This document shows, in pieces, positions 17,517 to 25,524 of a DNA stretch of 37,414 nucleotides. A model generated the notes under the pieces. That model had not been told where the DNA came from, did not search any database, and saw only the letters and a program-made list of their open reading frames with translations. Numbering within the stretch: the first letter of the stretch is position 1; each line of letters begins with the position of its first letter. Where the stretch lies: assembly GCA_031271965.1 (NCBI GenBank), contig JAISUS010000010.1:1-37414 (forward strand). Direction: 5' to 3'. The translations under genes were made by a program, and so were the position numbers. Source of the DNA: Prevotella sp. (GTDB lineage Bacteria > Bacteroidota > Bacteroidia > Bacteroidales > Dysgonomonadaceae).

Positions 17517-20500
17517 TTAAAATCGAGCTTTAACTGAAAATCCAAGATTACGAAGGCTTGGTTGCATAAAGTAATCTATACCTTGGAAATAAGTTCCTGT
17601 ACTAGCTGTCACTTCCGGATCGAAAGGTGCTTTTTTATATAAGAAGAATAGATTCCGCCCAATAAACGAAACATTCAATCCTTTTACCACATTAGTCCAT
17701 TTGTTTACAGGTATGTCATACCCCAAAGTCAATTCACCTAATCTGACATTAGTAGCGCTATATACATACATGGAAGCGGCTCCACCGTTAGGCGCACCTA
17801 TTGTTTGATAATATTCCCTGGCAGGAATCCTATATCCGTTAACTAAGGCACCACCAGCATCACGAGCTTCGGCACTGGCTTTTGATACACCATAATAATC
17901 AAGGAATGCCTGTGTATTGGAAACAACAACTCCTCCTACACGGGCAGAAATAAGAAATCCTAGAGAAATTCCATTCCAAGCGAAAGTATTGCCCCATCCA
18001 AGATTGTATTTTGGCGCTGCATTTCCGGCATATATAAATTTATTGGCTTCTGCAATAACTGTGTTACTCACCGGATCTACATATATGGCGCCATGCTCGT
18101 CTGTTCTGATAGAACTTACATAGATATCACCCATAGAACCACCTTCTCTTAGAGAGATTTTATAATTACCAGTTCCGGCCATATCAAATGTAGGCAAGGT
18201 TATTGCATCTCCTGTAACAGGATTTTTTGTGTCTGCATCGATTAACTTAACGATTTTGTTTTGGTTCAATGAATAAGTCATGTATGTATTCCATGAGAAT
18301 TTACCCCATTTCTCTCCATACTTAGCCGATAATTCAATCCCCTTATTATCAATTTGTCCGGCATTAAGATAGACACTTGTATAACCAGAGGTGGATGATA
18401 ACGGGACATCAAAAAATTGATTATAGGTACTTGACTTATAGAGTGTAGCATCGATTTTCAATTTATTTCTGAAAAATCCGAAATTAACTCCGGCTTCCCA
18501 AGCCTTTGTACGTTCCGGCCTCAGATAAGGATTATGCATCCTTGTTTGTGTAACAGGGACTCCGTTAGCTACCGTATAAGTAGGTATTGTAATGTGATAA
18601 AGAGGTTCGTTACCTACTTCAGAATAAGAAACACGCAATTTCATATAAGGCATTACCGGTGTGTCGATCTTGAATATATCGGTAATAATACCCGATATTC
18701 CGACAGAAGGGTAAAAAAACGAAGAATATGCAGTATTCGCTAAAGTAGAAGGCCATTCGTTGCGAGCAGTAACATCTAAATATGCTAAACCCTTATATCC
18801 TAATTGAGCACTGGCAAAAACAGACTGTTTTTGTTTAGTATAACCAGTTTGAGAAGATTCTGCTGTCGATTGTGCAACATTTGAATAAGTAAACAAATTG
18901 GGTACTTTGGCTAATTTACCACCATACATATTTTGATCGTATTTAATATCATCTATATTGGCACCAATATTAGCTATAAGGTTAAATTTGTTGTCCAAAA
19001 AATATTTGTCGATATTCAGCAATACTTCTCCGTACATTTGGCGGCTCTCTATTTCATTCAAAGAATAATATCCGGTTTCTGATGCAAATAGATTATTAGT
19101 AGAAGCATTGAATTTCTTTTCGTACTGCTCATCTCCCTGATCTAATTTAAAGCGTCCCGACAAATTAATTCCTTTGTTGAATTCATACTTCAAAGAAGCT
19201 GTTGTCATATGGCGTCTTTTTTCGTTTCCGAAGCGTTCGCGTTCTGTTATCCAATATGGATTCTGGAGTCCCATACCATCGTCATACGGCCAATATTGTG
19301 TTGGGAAGTTTCGCGCTGCATTATATCGTTCAAAAGCTTTTACTTTATTGAAATCGTCTCCAGGAGGGAAAAGATAGACAGAAACTATCGGGTTGTGGTA
19401 CTCTCCTTGCGCCACCATATTCTGCTCTTTTATATTACTCAATGAATATTGCAGATCGAGCGTTAATTTTTCTTTCAGGAGTTTGGTAGTATTACGAAAT
19501 GAAAAATTGATTCTGTTATAATCATTATTCCTGATTATTCCTTCGGCAATAATATTTCCCAAAGACACATAAGTCTGATTACTTTGTGTACCCGTCGATA
19601 GATTAACCGAATTGTTTACAGAATATCCAGTCTGGTAAAAATCTTTTGGAGAATATGTAGATGGTGTAGAGAGTTTGTCTCCCCAACTGTAAAAATCACC
19701 GACACTGGCAGTTCCATAAGTATTCTGAAATTCCGGCATAGTTAAAGGGTTGGAAAAAGTGGTACTGTTAGTATAACTTAAAGAAGTTCTCCCTTCTTCT
19801 CCTTTTTTTGTTGTAACCAAGACAACGCCATTGGCAGCCGCACTACCATACAATGCTGCAGCAGAAGCACCACTTAATACAGAAAGGCTTTCAATATCAT
19901 CGGGATTAATATTCGCTAAAGCATCTCCAGATTGCCCTGCTCCCGAAAAACGATCGGCAACCTCACCGCTTTCTACATTGAACATCGGAACGCCATCTAT
20001 TACATATAAGGCATTATTTGATCCAAACAGCGATTTTGTACCACGCATTACTACACGGGATGCACTACCCACTCCGGATGATGCACTGTTGATGGTAACA
20101 CCGGCGACCTTTCCACTAAGGCTATTGACAAAGTTTGCATCCGGCACTTTAGTTACCTCATCGGCATTTATTTGTTGCACATGGTATGATAATGATTTTG
20201 CTTCCTTCTTTATACCCAAAGCGGTAACGACAACTTCACTCATTTGCTGTGCAGAATCTTCCATCGTCACATCAAAAGAAGTTTTAGTTCCGATTTGTAC
20301 CTCTAAAGTTTTCATACCTACATATGAAAAAACTAAGGTTTTAGAATCTACAGGCACACTAAAAGTGAATTTCCCATCAACATCGGTCATAGCACCGATG
20401 GTAGTTCCTTTGATAGCAACAGAAGCTCCTATGACAGGATCTCCATTTACATCTTTTACATATCCGGTAATTGTCTTTTTATTGTCTTGTACAATTCCTT

Positions 20501-20870
20501 TAGGATTCAATCGTAAAATTATGTTGGAACCTTCTATTGTATATGCAATATTCTTTCCTTTAAACAATTGATTTAATATATCCTTCAATTGAACCTGTAC
20601 TGCATCGACCGATATAATTTGTTTTATATCGATGTTTTTTTCATATACAAATAAGTAATTTGATTGTTTTTCTATTTCATTCAGCACCTTTTCCATCTGC
20701 ACATTATTCTGAGATATAGTTATCAGATTATTCTGGGATTTTAAGGCTATTGCATTCAGACAGAAAGTCAGGGCGAGTATACAGACAGATATTATCTTCA
20801 TAACTCTTAAAAAGTGTTTATTTTGAGTCTTTTTGAGATCAAAAAAACTCAATGAATTTTTATTATTCAT
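17517..20870 (-). CDS. SusC-like TonB-dependent transporter with STN signalling domain (module 1)
   Basis: A 1117-aa outer-membrane protein. After the signal sequence there is an STN domain (about 47-121), a carboxypeptidase-D-like beta-sandwich (about 131-205, TGYVKDVNGDPVIGASVAIK), the plug with SEVVVTALGIKKEAKSLSYH and NALYVIDGVPMFN, then the beta-barrel. The barrel ends in the terminal aromatic GFSVKARF. It imports oligosaccharides with its SusD partner, powered by TonB. The STN domain is the part that contacts a FecR anti-sigma factor, and the FecR and sigma genes lie directly upstream. The 134-bp gap to FecR holds a terminator facing the opposite strand (see the terminator at 20927-20960), which suggests control by antisense RNA. 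Glycan specificity is inferred from neighbours to be N-glycan. Confidence 0.95.
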   Translation of the reverse strand: MNNKNSLSFFDLKKTQNKHFLRVMKIISVCILALTFCLNAIALKSQNNLITISQNNVQMEKVLNEIEKQSNYLFVYEKNIDIKQIISVDAVQVQLKDILNQLFKGKNIAYTIEGSNIILRLNPKGIVQDNKKTITGYVKDVNGDPVIGASVAIKGTTIGAMTDVDGKFTFSVPVDSKTLVFSYVGMKTLEVQIGTKTSFDVTMEDSAQQMSEVVVTALGIKKEAKSLSYHVQQINADEVTKVPDANFVNSLSGKVAGVTINSASSGVGSASRVVMRGTKSLFGSNNALYVIDGVPMFNVESGEVADRFSGAGQSGDALANINPDDIESLSVLSGASAAALYGSAAANGVVLVTTKKGEEGRTSLSYTNSTTFSNPLTMPEFQNTYGTASVGDFYSWGDKLSTPSTYSPKDFYQTGYSVNNSVNLSTGTQSNQTYVSLGNIIAEGIIRNNDYNRINFSFRNTTKLLKEKLTLDLQYSLSNIKEQNMVAQGEYHNPIVSVYLFPPGDDFNKVKAFERYNAARNFPTQYWPYDDGMGLQNPYWITERERFGNEKRRHMTTASLKYEFNKGINLSGRFKLDQGDEQYEKKFNASTNNLFASETGYYSLNEIESRQMYGEVLLNIDKYFLDNKFNLIANIGANIDDIKYDQNMYGGKLAKVPNLFTYSNVAQSTAESSQTGYTKQKQSVFASAQLGYKGLAYLDVTARNEWPSTLANTAYSSFFYPSVGISGIITDIFKIDTPVMPYMKLRVSYSEVGNEPLYHITIPTYTVANGVPVTQTRMHNPYLRPERTKAWEAGVNFGFFRNKLKIDATLYKSSTYNQFFDVPLSSTSGYTSVYLNAGQIDNKGIELSAKYGEKWGKFSWNTYMTYSLNQNKIVKLIDADTKNPVTGDAITLPTFDMAGTGNYKISLREGGSMGDIYVSSIRTDEHGAIYVDPVSNTVIAEANKFIYAGNAAPKYNLGWGNTFAWNGISLGFLISARVGGVVVSNTQAFLDYYGVSKASAEARDAGGALVNGYRIPAREYYQTIGAPNGGAASMYVYSATNVRLGELTLGYDIPVNKWTNVVKGLNVSFIGRNLFFLYKKAPFDPEVTASTGTYFQGIDYFMQPSLRNLGFSVKARF

Positions 20871-20960
20871 ATTTTTACAAGATTAAGGGTATTTATAAGA
20901 ACTAACGGATTTTATTCATCCCTTCGGCCTGTTAATGTTGGCGCATTAACAGGCTTTTTT
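20842..20960 (+). ncRNA. Candidate cis-antisense sRNA over the susC 5' region (module 1)
   Basis: The plus strand ends in a textbook intrinsic terminator at 20927-20960, although every gene here is on the minus strand. A near-match to the Bacteroidota -7 box (TCTTTTTG, 20828-20835, one mismatch from TAnnTTTG) would start a transcript near 20842. That RNA of about 120 nt would be antisense to the susC start codon and leader. Cis-encoded antisense RNAs at this position, between anti-sigma gene and susC, have been described in Bacteroides glycan loci as repressors. The 5' end is a guess. Confidence 0.4.
20927..20960 (+). terminator. Plus-strand intrinsic terminator between FecR and susC (module 1)
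   Basis: Perfect 11-bp stem (20927-20937 with 20944-20954), 6-nt loop TTGGCG, followed directly by six T on the plus strand. On the minus strand the stem is followed by CGAAGGG, not by a T tract, so the element is directional and opposes the flanking minus-strand genes. Confidence 0.8.
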
Positions 20961-21004
20961 ATGTTTTTCATGTCATTCCCATAGGCAGATTAGATTTATT
21001 AAGG

Positions 21005-21961
21005 TTAATACTTTGAATACTTTATATGTATGATATTATCATTTTTTTCGTATGCAAGATTGGTATCCTTTAATAGTACGCGTAAGGCATGCTCTATTCC
21101 TTCAGATATTCTGATTTTCCCACTCAACTCTTTAGAGGTAAATTTATTATCAGCTAAATTGATAATTTTTACATCATAGTATTTTTCAATTTGAGGAAAT
21201 AATTTATCAAGAGATGTATTCTTAAAGCAAAACAAACCATCTTTCCATCTGAATACATCATAGTTATTGATAGGCTGAACTATTAATTTCCCACTTTGCA
21301 AAGCAACTTCTTCATTCGGACTTAAAATAAAAGATTCCTCTTTATTATTCAGATTAAATACTTTAACCTTTCCTTCTATCAAAGATGCAGTAAAGTTATC
21401 AGTATCGGCATTAATATTGAATGTAGTACCTAAAACCTCTACGCCATAATCTTTAGTTTCTACAATAAAAGGGCTTTTCTCGTTATGTGTAACCTTAAAA
21501 TAGGCTTCACCTTTGAGCTTAACTCTACGAATATCATCAAACATGACTGGATATTGGAGTTCTGACATAGAATTCATGGAAACTTTAGTCCCGTCCGGCA
21601 AGGTAAAATCTATCCGCTGTCCGGCAGGAACAGACACCGTATTCATCGATGATAGCAGAATATTCTTTTGTTGATTTACATAGTAGAAACAAACACCTAT
21701 AATGACAACAGCAACGGCTGCAACTTTCAGGAACTCCTTTGCCCATAGTACCATTTTTCTACTCTTCTTTTCTATAAAAGGGCTCTCTTCCCTTATAGGC
21801 ACTTGTCCTTCATTATTTAGAACAATAGAGTCAAATATATTCCTTTCCTCCATAAAGATTTTATTGTTCTCCGGAGATAAATCTAACCAATCTAAAATTT
21901 GATTTTCTTCTTCTAGAGTAGATTGATTTGAAAAAAAACGATACAATGCATTTTTATCCAT
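21005..21961 (-). CDS. FecR-type anti-sigma factor (module 1)
   Basis: The frame is open from 22036, but the ATG at 21961 (MDKNALYRFFSN) is the likely start and gives 318 aa; the longer form would add an unlikely hydrophobic head. The short N-terminal cytoplasmic part binds the sigma factor, followed by one membrane helix (FLKVAAVAVVIIGVCFYYV). The periplasmic FecR domain has VSVPAGQRIDFTLPDGTKV, LKGEAYFKVTHNEKSPF and VLGTTFNINA, and a C-terminal DUF4974/STN-like domain (DGLFCFKNTSLDKLFPQIEK) follows. Such proteins hold an ECF sigma factor inactive until the STN domain of the partner SusC signals ligand. The sigma gene lies directly upstream and susC directly downstream, so pairing is clear. 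Confidence 0.92.
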   Translation of the reverse strand: MDKNALYRFFSNQSTLEEENQILDWLDLSPENNKIFMEERNIFDSIVLNNEGQVPIREESPFIEKKSRKMVLWAKEFLKVAAVAVVIIGVCFYYVNQQKNILLSSMNTVSVPAGQRIDFTLPDGTKVSMNSMSELQYPVMFDDIRRVKLKGEAYFKVTHNEKSPFIVETKDYGVEVLGTTFNINADTDNFTASLIEGKVKVFNLNNKEESFILSPNEEVALQSGKLIVQPINNYDVFRWKDGLFCFKNTSLDKLFPQIEKYYDVKIINLADNKFTSKELSGKIRISEGIEHALRVLLKDTNLAYEKNDNIIHIKYSKY

Positions 21962-22039
21962 AACTATATATACAGCACTTAAAAAATTAAATACCCTAAA
22001 ATAAAATATTATTTTTTTGTTAAAAATCACAAGCACATA

Positions 22040-22606
22040 CTATGCCAGCTCAATCATTATAGGAATAAGTATTAAAGGCAGATTGTAGTCTTTCAAATAT
22101 AAACGTAAGATTTGCAAAGCTTTACTCACATGAAACTCTACAACTTTAACCGAAACATTCATCTCGTCTGCTATCTCTTTATAAGTTTGATCCATGTCGC
22201 GGCTTCGAATAAATATCTCACGGGTCTGAGGCTTCATAGAGTCCAATGCTTTTCTCACTAATTGTTGTGCTTCTTCTGAGAAAATACTTTGTGGATCACA
22301 CGCTTCCAAAGTCGATATTTGCACCTGCAAGACTCTCATACTATGTTCGTTTATCGTTCTTTCAGCTTTTTCTCTGATATTTTGTGCCCTCAAATAATTT
22401 AAGCATTTATTTTTGACTACTTTAAGAATATAGGAAGGAATATTATCCCCTTTCTTTATTGATTCTCTATTTTCCCAATAATAAACGAAACTATCCATGA
22501 CTATATCCTTTGCAGCTTCACCATCTCGCAAATAAGTGTAAGCAAAGTATATAAATCGATCTTTATACTTTGCGAAAAGCTGATTAAACAGGATCAAGTC
22601 TGACAT
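22040..22606 (-). CDS. ECF RNA polymerase sigma factor (module 1)
   Basis: A 188-aa ECF sigma-70 of the Bacteroidota expansion type. Region 2 shows RFIYFAYTYLRDGEAAKDIVMDSFVYYW, with KNKCLNYLRAQN following. Region 4 shows LDSMKPQTREIFIRSRDMDQTYKEIADEMNVSVKVVEFHVSKALQ, whose helix-turn-helix reads the -35 element (quoted in parts: EIADEMNVSVKVVEFHV). It is followed by the FecR gene, whose preferred start lies 78 bp downstream. It presumably drives the module 1 susC operon when released. A -7 like box (TATATTTG) lies on the minus strand at 22765-22772. Confidence 0.93.
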   Translation of the reverse strand: MSDLILFNQLFAKYKDRFIYFAYTYLRDGEAAKDIVMDSFVYYWENRESIKKGDNIPSYILKVVKNKCLNYLRAQNIREKAERTINEHSMRVLQVQISTLEACDPQSIFSEEAQQLVRKALDSMKPQTREIFIRSRDMDQTYKEIADEMNVSVKVVEFHVSKALQILRLYLKDYNLPLILIPIMIELA

Positions 22607-22764
22607 AATTCAAAAAAGAAGTCACTAATTAACTACTTTTACTTTTATCTTAAAAGTTAGATTTAATGTTTAACTCTTATTGATATTTCACTGTTTTACT
22701 GATACAGGATATTCTAATTTAACTAAATTTATAGAGAAACACTAATTTTCTTAAATAAGACAAA

Positions 22765-22772
22765 CAAATATA
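22765..22772 (-). promoter_or_regulatory. Candidate Bacteroidota -7 box upstream of module 1 sigma gene
   Basis: The minus strand reads TATATTTG, an exact fit to TAnnTTTG, 159 bp before the sigma ATG. No good TTTG element is seen at the usual -33 spacing, so this is a weak call. The leader between it and the gene is AT-rich with no obvious structure. Confidence 0.3.
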
Positions 22773-22837
22773 ATGAAAAAACAGAAAAAAGAACTATTCT
22801 TGAATTGGTTAAGAAATTAGAGGCTGTTATTCCTTAC

Positions 22838-23008
22838 AATAAAATACCGGACTGGCTATAGTCCGGTATTGATCTACCATATAGAATTAAAAAACACGGT
22901 TAAAAAACATATTTTAACAAATAGTCTCCAATTAGTTGGAATCTCATCACAGGCATTCGTCCCACTTATTGTAGGTTATAGATGATTCTGATAAACCGGC
23001 AACTACTT
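22838..23008 (-). ncRNA. Candidate intergenic RNA between the two modules
   Basis: This stretch has no credible gene. The minus strand has an exact -7 box, TATGTTTG, at 23015-23022 and ends in the terminator hairpin at 22843-22870, which would define an RNA of about 170 nt. Internal hairpins are possible: TCCAA/TTGGA around 22926-22940 and GTTAAAA/TTTTAAC around 22900-22920. No clear -33 box is seen and no known RNA family is recognised. The only small frames are 15-20 codons and unconvincing. Confidence 0.25.
22843..22870 (-). terminator. Stem-loop with downstream T-rich tract (minus strand)
   Basis: Perfect 11-bp inverted repeat (22843-22853 with 22860-22870) and a 6-nt loop. On the minus strand it is followed by TTTATTGT. 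It lies nearly 300 bp beyond the end of the module 2 operon, which already has its own stem-loop at 23092-23125. It could be a back-up terminator or the 3' end of a separate short RNA. Confidence 0.55.
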
Positions 23009-23091
23009 TTCAGTCAAACATACGCAAGTATTTTAAAACACTTATGTTTATACTATTACTTTAATTTTGTTTCGTTTGGTTATTTATACTT

Positions 23092-23125
23092 AAGACCAAA
23101 GAGGATTGCCACCCTCTTTGGTCTT
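23092..23125 (-). terminator. Stem-loop ending the module 2 operon
   Basis: Perfect 13-bp stem (23092-23104 with 23113-23125), 8-nt loop, 40 bp after the stop of the LamG lipoprotein gene. The T tract on the minus strand is weak (AAGTATAAATAA), so read-through towards the module 1 sigma gene is possible. Confidence 0.6.
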
Positions 23126-23164
23126 TAAACTTATTATTTACCATCAAATAATCCGGATAATTAT

Positions 23165-24325
23165 CTATTGGTCGAAACGGATATTATTCTCCCATCGTTG
23201 TATGATATGCGATCCGGCTACAGCATTATTTCCATTACCGGTAATATCGTTAAAAGTATTACCACTTCCTTCGTTCATAGGCCAATAACCGATAAGATTG
23301 GAATTCGTCGGATCCACCTCATAATACATATTGTTTTTAATTTGGACCGGAGTACGTGCCACTTTCCAGAAACGCACCTGGCTCATGGCGCACTGGTCGG
23401 GAAAATAGGTAGCTCCACTGCCAATCATTGTAAGTGTCTGGAATTCCACCGTTCCGCCGGGACCTTGAGGAGCAGGGGGATTGAATTTGATATTCAATTC
23501 GCCGTCGCGATAAATAGAGAACGTAGTGCCATCATACACAAAAGCCCAATGATACCATTTATTGGCAACCAGATCACGCTCTGTCTGTATCTGCCCTCCA
23601 AGTGTTTTTACCTGCAAATAGTTGTAAGGAGAGTTAGCGTCTCCGAAACGGATATAGACTTCTGTCAATCCATCGCCCCAGTTATCGAATATAGCCTGAT
23701 TGTTTTTACTGTAAGCCGACATACGCACCCAAGCCTCTATCGTCCACTCTTTTGTTCGGATATTCCAGTCCTGATTAGGATGTACCTTGACACCTTCGCT
23801 ATTATAGCCTTTCATTACGGGAACGGAAACAATCAAAGGTTTGGCTATCAGGTAAAGAAGCTGAGCTTGTGTAGCCGACTGGATAATTTCGCCCTTTACT
23901 ACATTCTTGATAATCACAGGCAAGGCATAAAGTTTACCCTGTGTATCAAAATTTTCGATATGCACCTTAAAGGTAGCGCTTATATCTCCCGCCGGAATAG
24001 TTACCGAAGCATCGGACGGCAACGAAAAATGTTCGGACGGAACCAATACATATTCGGTACTGTTTTTTTCATTATACTCGCTAATCAAACGGGTATCAAG
24101 GCCCATAGACACCGTCACATCATAATCTAACTGTTTGGCCAACCTGACAACGACATTGACATCGGCACCCGAAGCTTCCATCGCAACATTGACTGCTTTA
24201 GCCGATGTTGCCTCCGCTATATAAACGCTGTTATTTCTTATATCGTATTCCGCATCGTTGCAGCCGGTAAATATCATTCCCAACAAGGCGGCTATTATAC
24301 ATAGAAATTTATATTTGCTTTTCAT
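23165..24325 (-). CDS. DUF1735 + LamG-like surface glycan-binding lipoprotein (module 2)
   Basis: A 386-aa lipoprotein with lipobox IFTGC (Cys22). The DUF1735-like domain covers about 35-155 (DVNVVVRLAKQLDYDVTVSM; LISEYNEKNSTEYVLVPSEH). A LamG jelly roll follows at about 185-365 (EWTIEAWVRMSAYSKNNQ; NKWYHWAFVYDGTTFSIYRDG; MSQVRFWKVARTP; LIGYWPMNEGSGNTFNDITG). It is the clear paralogue of the module 1 protein at 13688-14902 and shares the closing YWxMNEGSG motif. Last gene of module 2, 25 bp after GH18. No catalytic residues are evident, so a surface glycan-binding role is inferred. Confidence 0.8.
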   Translation of the reverse strand: MKSKYKFLCIIAALLGMIFTGCNDAEYDIRNNSVYIAEATSAKAVNVAMEASGADVNVVVRLAKQLDYDVTVSMGLDTRLISEYNEKNSTEYVLVPSEHFSLPSDASVTIPAGDISATFKVHIENFDTQGKLYALPVIIKNVVKGEIIQSATQAQLLYLIAKPLIVSVPVMKGYNSEGVKVHPNQDWNIRTKEWTIEAWVRMSAYSKNNQAIFDNWGDGLTEVYIRFGDANSPYNYLQVKTLGGQIQTERDLVANKWYHWAFVYDGTTFSIYRDGELNIKFNPPAPQGPGGTVEFQTLTMIGSGATYFPDQCAMSQVRFWKVARTPVQIKNNMYYEVDPTNSNLIGYWPMNEGSGNTFNDITGNGNNAVAGSHIIQRWENNIRFDQ

Positions 24326-24350
24326 ATCTGTTTTTTTAAATTAGTCAAGG

Positions 24351-25496
24351 TTATTCCGCAGCTTTCTTTAATTCATTATATATCCGGTACAGATTGGTTA
24401 TGCCCTGCCGCAAAAAATAATATTCCGGTGAACCATTGTAATCTCCCTTACCCTGATCATAATCAAAAGTAGGGCGATAGATACCAAAACCTCCAATTTG
24501 TTGTACAACTCCAGCGTGCGCTCCGGTGCCGACATACACAAATGAGGACTGCACCAATAGCCCTCCACCAGAACTTGCATACGACTCGAAATTTTCAGTC
24601 ACAATACAACGGCGTACTATTTCTTCCTTAGTAATGAACCCCTGATTAATCCAGTTGGTCATTTTATTAATAGTTCCGTTAACTCGGTTAGTCAGCGATG
24701 AGGTAGTAACGGAGCCATATGCTTGGTGTACAAAGTAATCCACATAATAAGTAAGCCAATCTTCCCCCATAGTATTTGGAGAACCTACCTCACCATCGAT
24801 AAGGAATAATAGGCCCTGTTTCGCAGCTTTACGCCCACCCCGGTCGCGGTTTGGATCAGACGCACCTTTTCCGAACCAATAGCTCAGTTCTTCCACAAAA
24901 ATTCTTCGTTGTACGACATTTTGCCACAAATAGGCTCCGGTACAACCACAGACAGTAGGTTCATAATCCCAGTCGAATCCGTCATATCCGGTAGCTACCA
25001 CAGCATCATAAATAGCTTCAGCATATCTGCGTATAGCAGGGCGCACGACTGCTTCATCGGAACTACTGCCAACATTATAAATAGGATCGTCAGGCATATC
25101 ATCGCCTACATGCGACGAAAATAGTGTGACAACAACTTTTGTGCCTTTTACCTTCTGCACATATTCCATATCGGCTTTTCGTTCCGGGGACAGATCGAAT
25201 TTCGGATGTCCGCCCCAGTTAGAGGCAATCGTTACAGAATCGGGTAATCCCCGCAAGCTATTTTCTCCCGTTGGAGAAACACCGTTCCAATTATCGAACC
25301 AAACGAAGGTCTGTGGCAAGCCGGGCGTATTCTTCCATTCCCGCAAAGACGCATAATATTCGTCTGTTTTATTCGTTCCGTTCAGGTCAGTTTTGCCGAG
25401 ATCAATCGCTTCGGCCTCCGTCCACTTATTGCAACCCACAAAAATAGCGCCTACCGCTAAAGCAATGTAAAATGCTTTTCTTATATCGATTTTCAT
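24351..25496 (-). CDS. GH18 endo-beta-N-acetylglucosaminidase-like lipoprotein (module 2)
   Basis: A 381-aa lipoprotein (FVGC lipobox, Cys22) with a GH18 barrel. The catalytic DxxDxDxE motif is complete in YDGFDWDYEP (D172, D175, D177, E179). Other barrel strands are LPQTFVWFDNW, LPDSVTIASNWGG, GTKVVVTLFSSHVG, GLLFLIDGEVG and YVDYFVHQAYGS. It shares with the module 1 GH18 the N-terminal YYxSLRxxK segment and the GLPDS motif but is about 65 residues longer and diverged elsewhere. Expected role: surface cleavage of the N-glycan chitobiose core, feeding the SusCD pair encoded just upstream (28 bp from susD). A different glycan preference from its paralogue is likely but unproven. Confidence 0.87.
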   Translation of the reverse strand: MKIDIRKAFYIALAVGAIFVGCNKWTEAEAIDLGKTDLNGTNKTDEYYASLREWKNTPGLPQTFVWFDNWNGVSPTGENSLRGLPDSVTIASNWGGHPKFDLSPERKADMEYVQKVKGTKVVVTLFSSHVGDDMPDDPIYNVGSSSDEAVVRPAIRRYAEAIYDAVVATGYDGFDWDYEPTVCGCTGAYLWQNVVQRRIFVEELSYWFGKGASDPNRDRGGRKAAKQGLLFLIDGEVGSPNTMGEDWLTYYVDYFVHQAYGSVTTSSLTNRVNGTINKMTNWINQGFITKEEIVRRCIVTENFESYASSGGGLLVQSSFVYVGTGAHAGVVQQIGGFGIYRPTFDYDQGKGDYNGSPEYYFLRQGITNLYRIYNELKKAAE

Positions 25497-25524
25497 AATT
25501 TAAAGTTTTACCGTCAGTGATTTA

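Noticed and set aside
19831-20571. 246-codon open frame on the plus strand inside susC (module 1)
   Set aside because: It is antisense to the conserved plug/STN coding region of a certain gene, has a low-complexity Ser/Thr/Pro composition and no recognisable domain; a codon-usage shadow.
22871-23008. Short reading frames such as MRFQLIGDYLLKYVF and ..AGLSESSITYNKWDECL on the minus strand
   Set aside because: 15-20 codons each, with upstream stops. I considered a transposase or integrase remnant but could not match any family.
23168-24130. 320-codon plus-strand open frame covering most of the module 2 LamG gene
   Set aside because: The minus-strand frame has a lipobox, DUF1735 and LamG features and fits the operon. 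The antisense frame shows no domain and no signal sequence.
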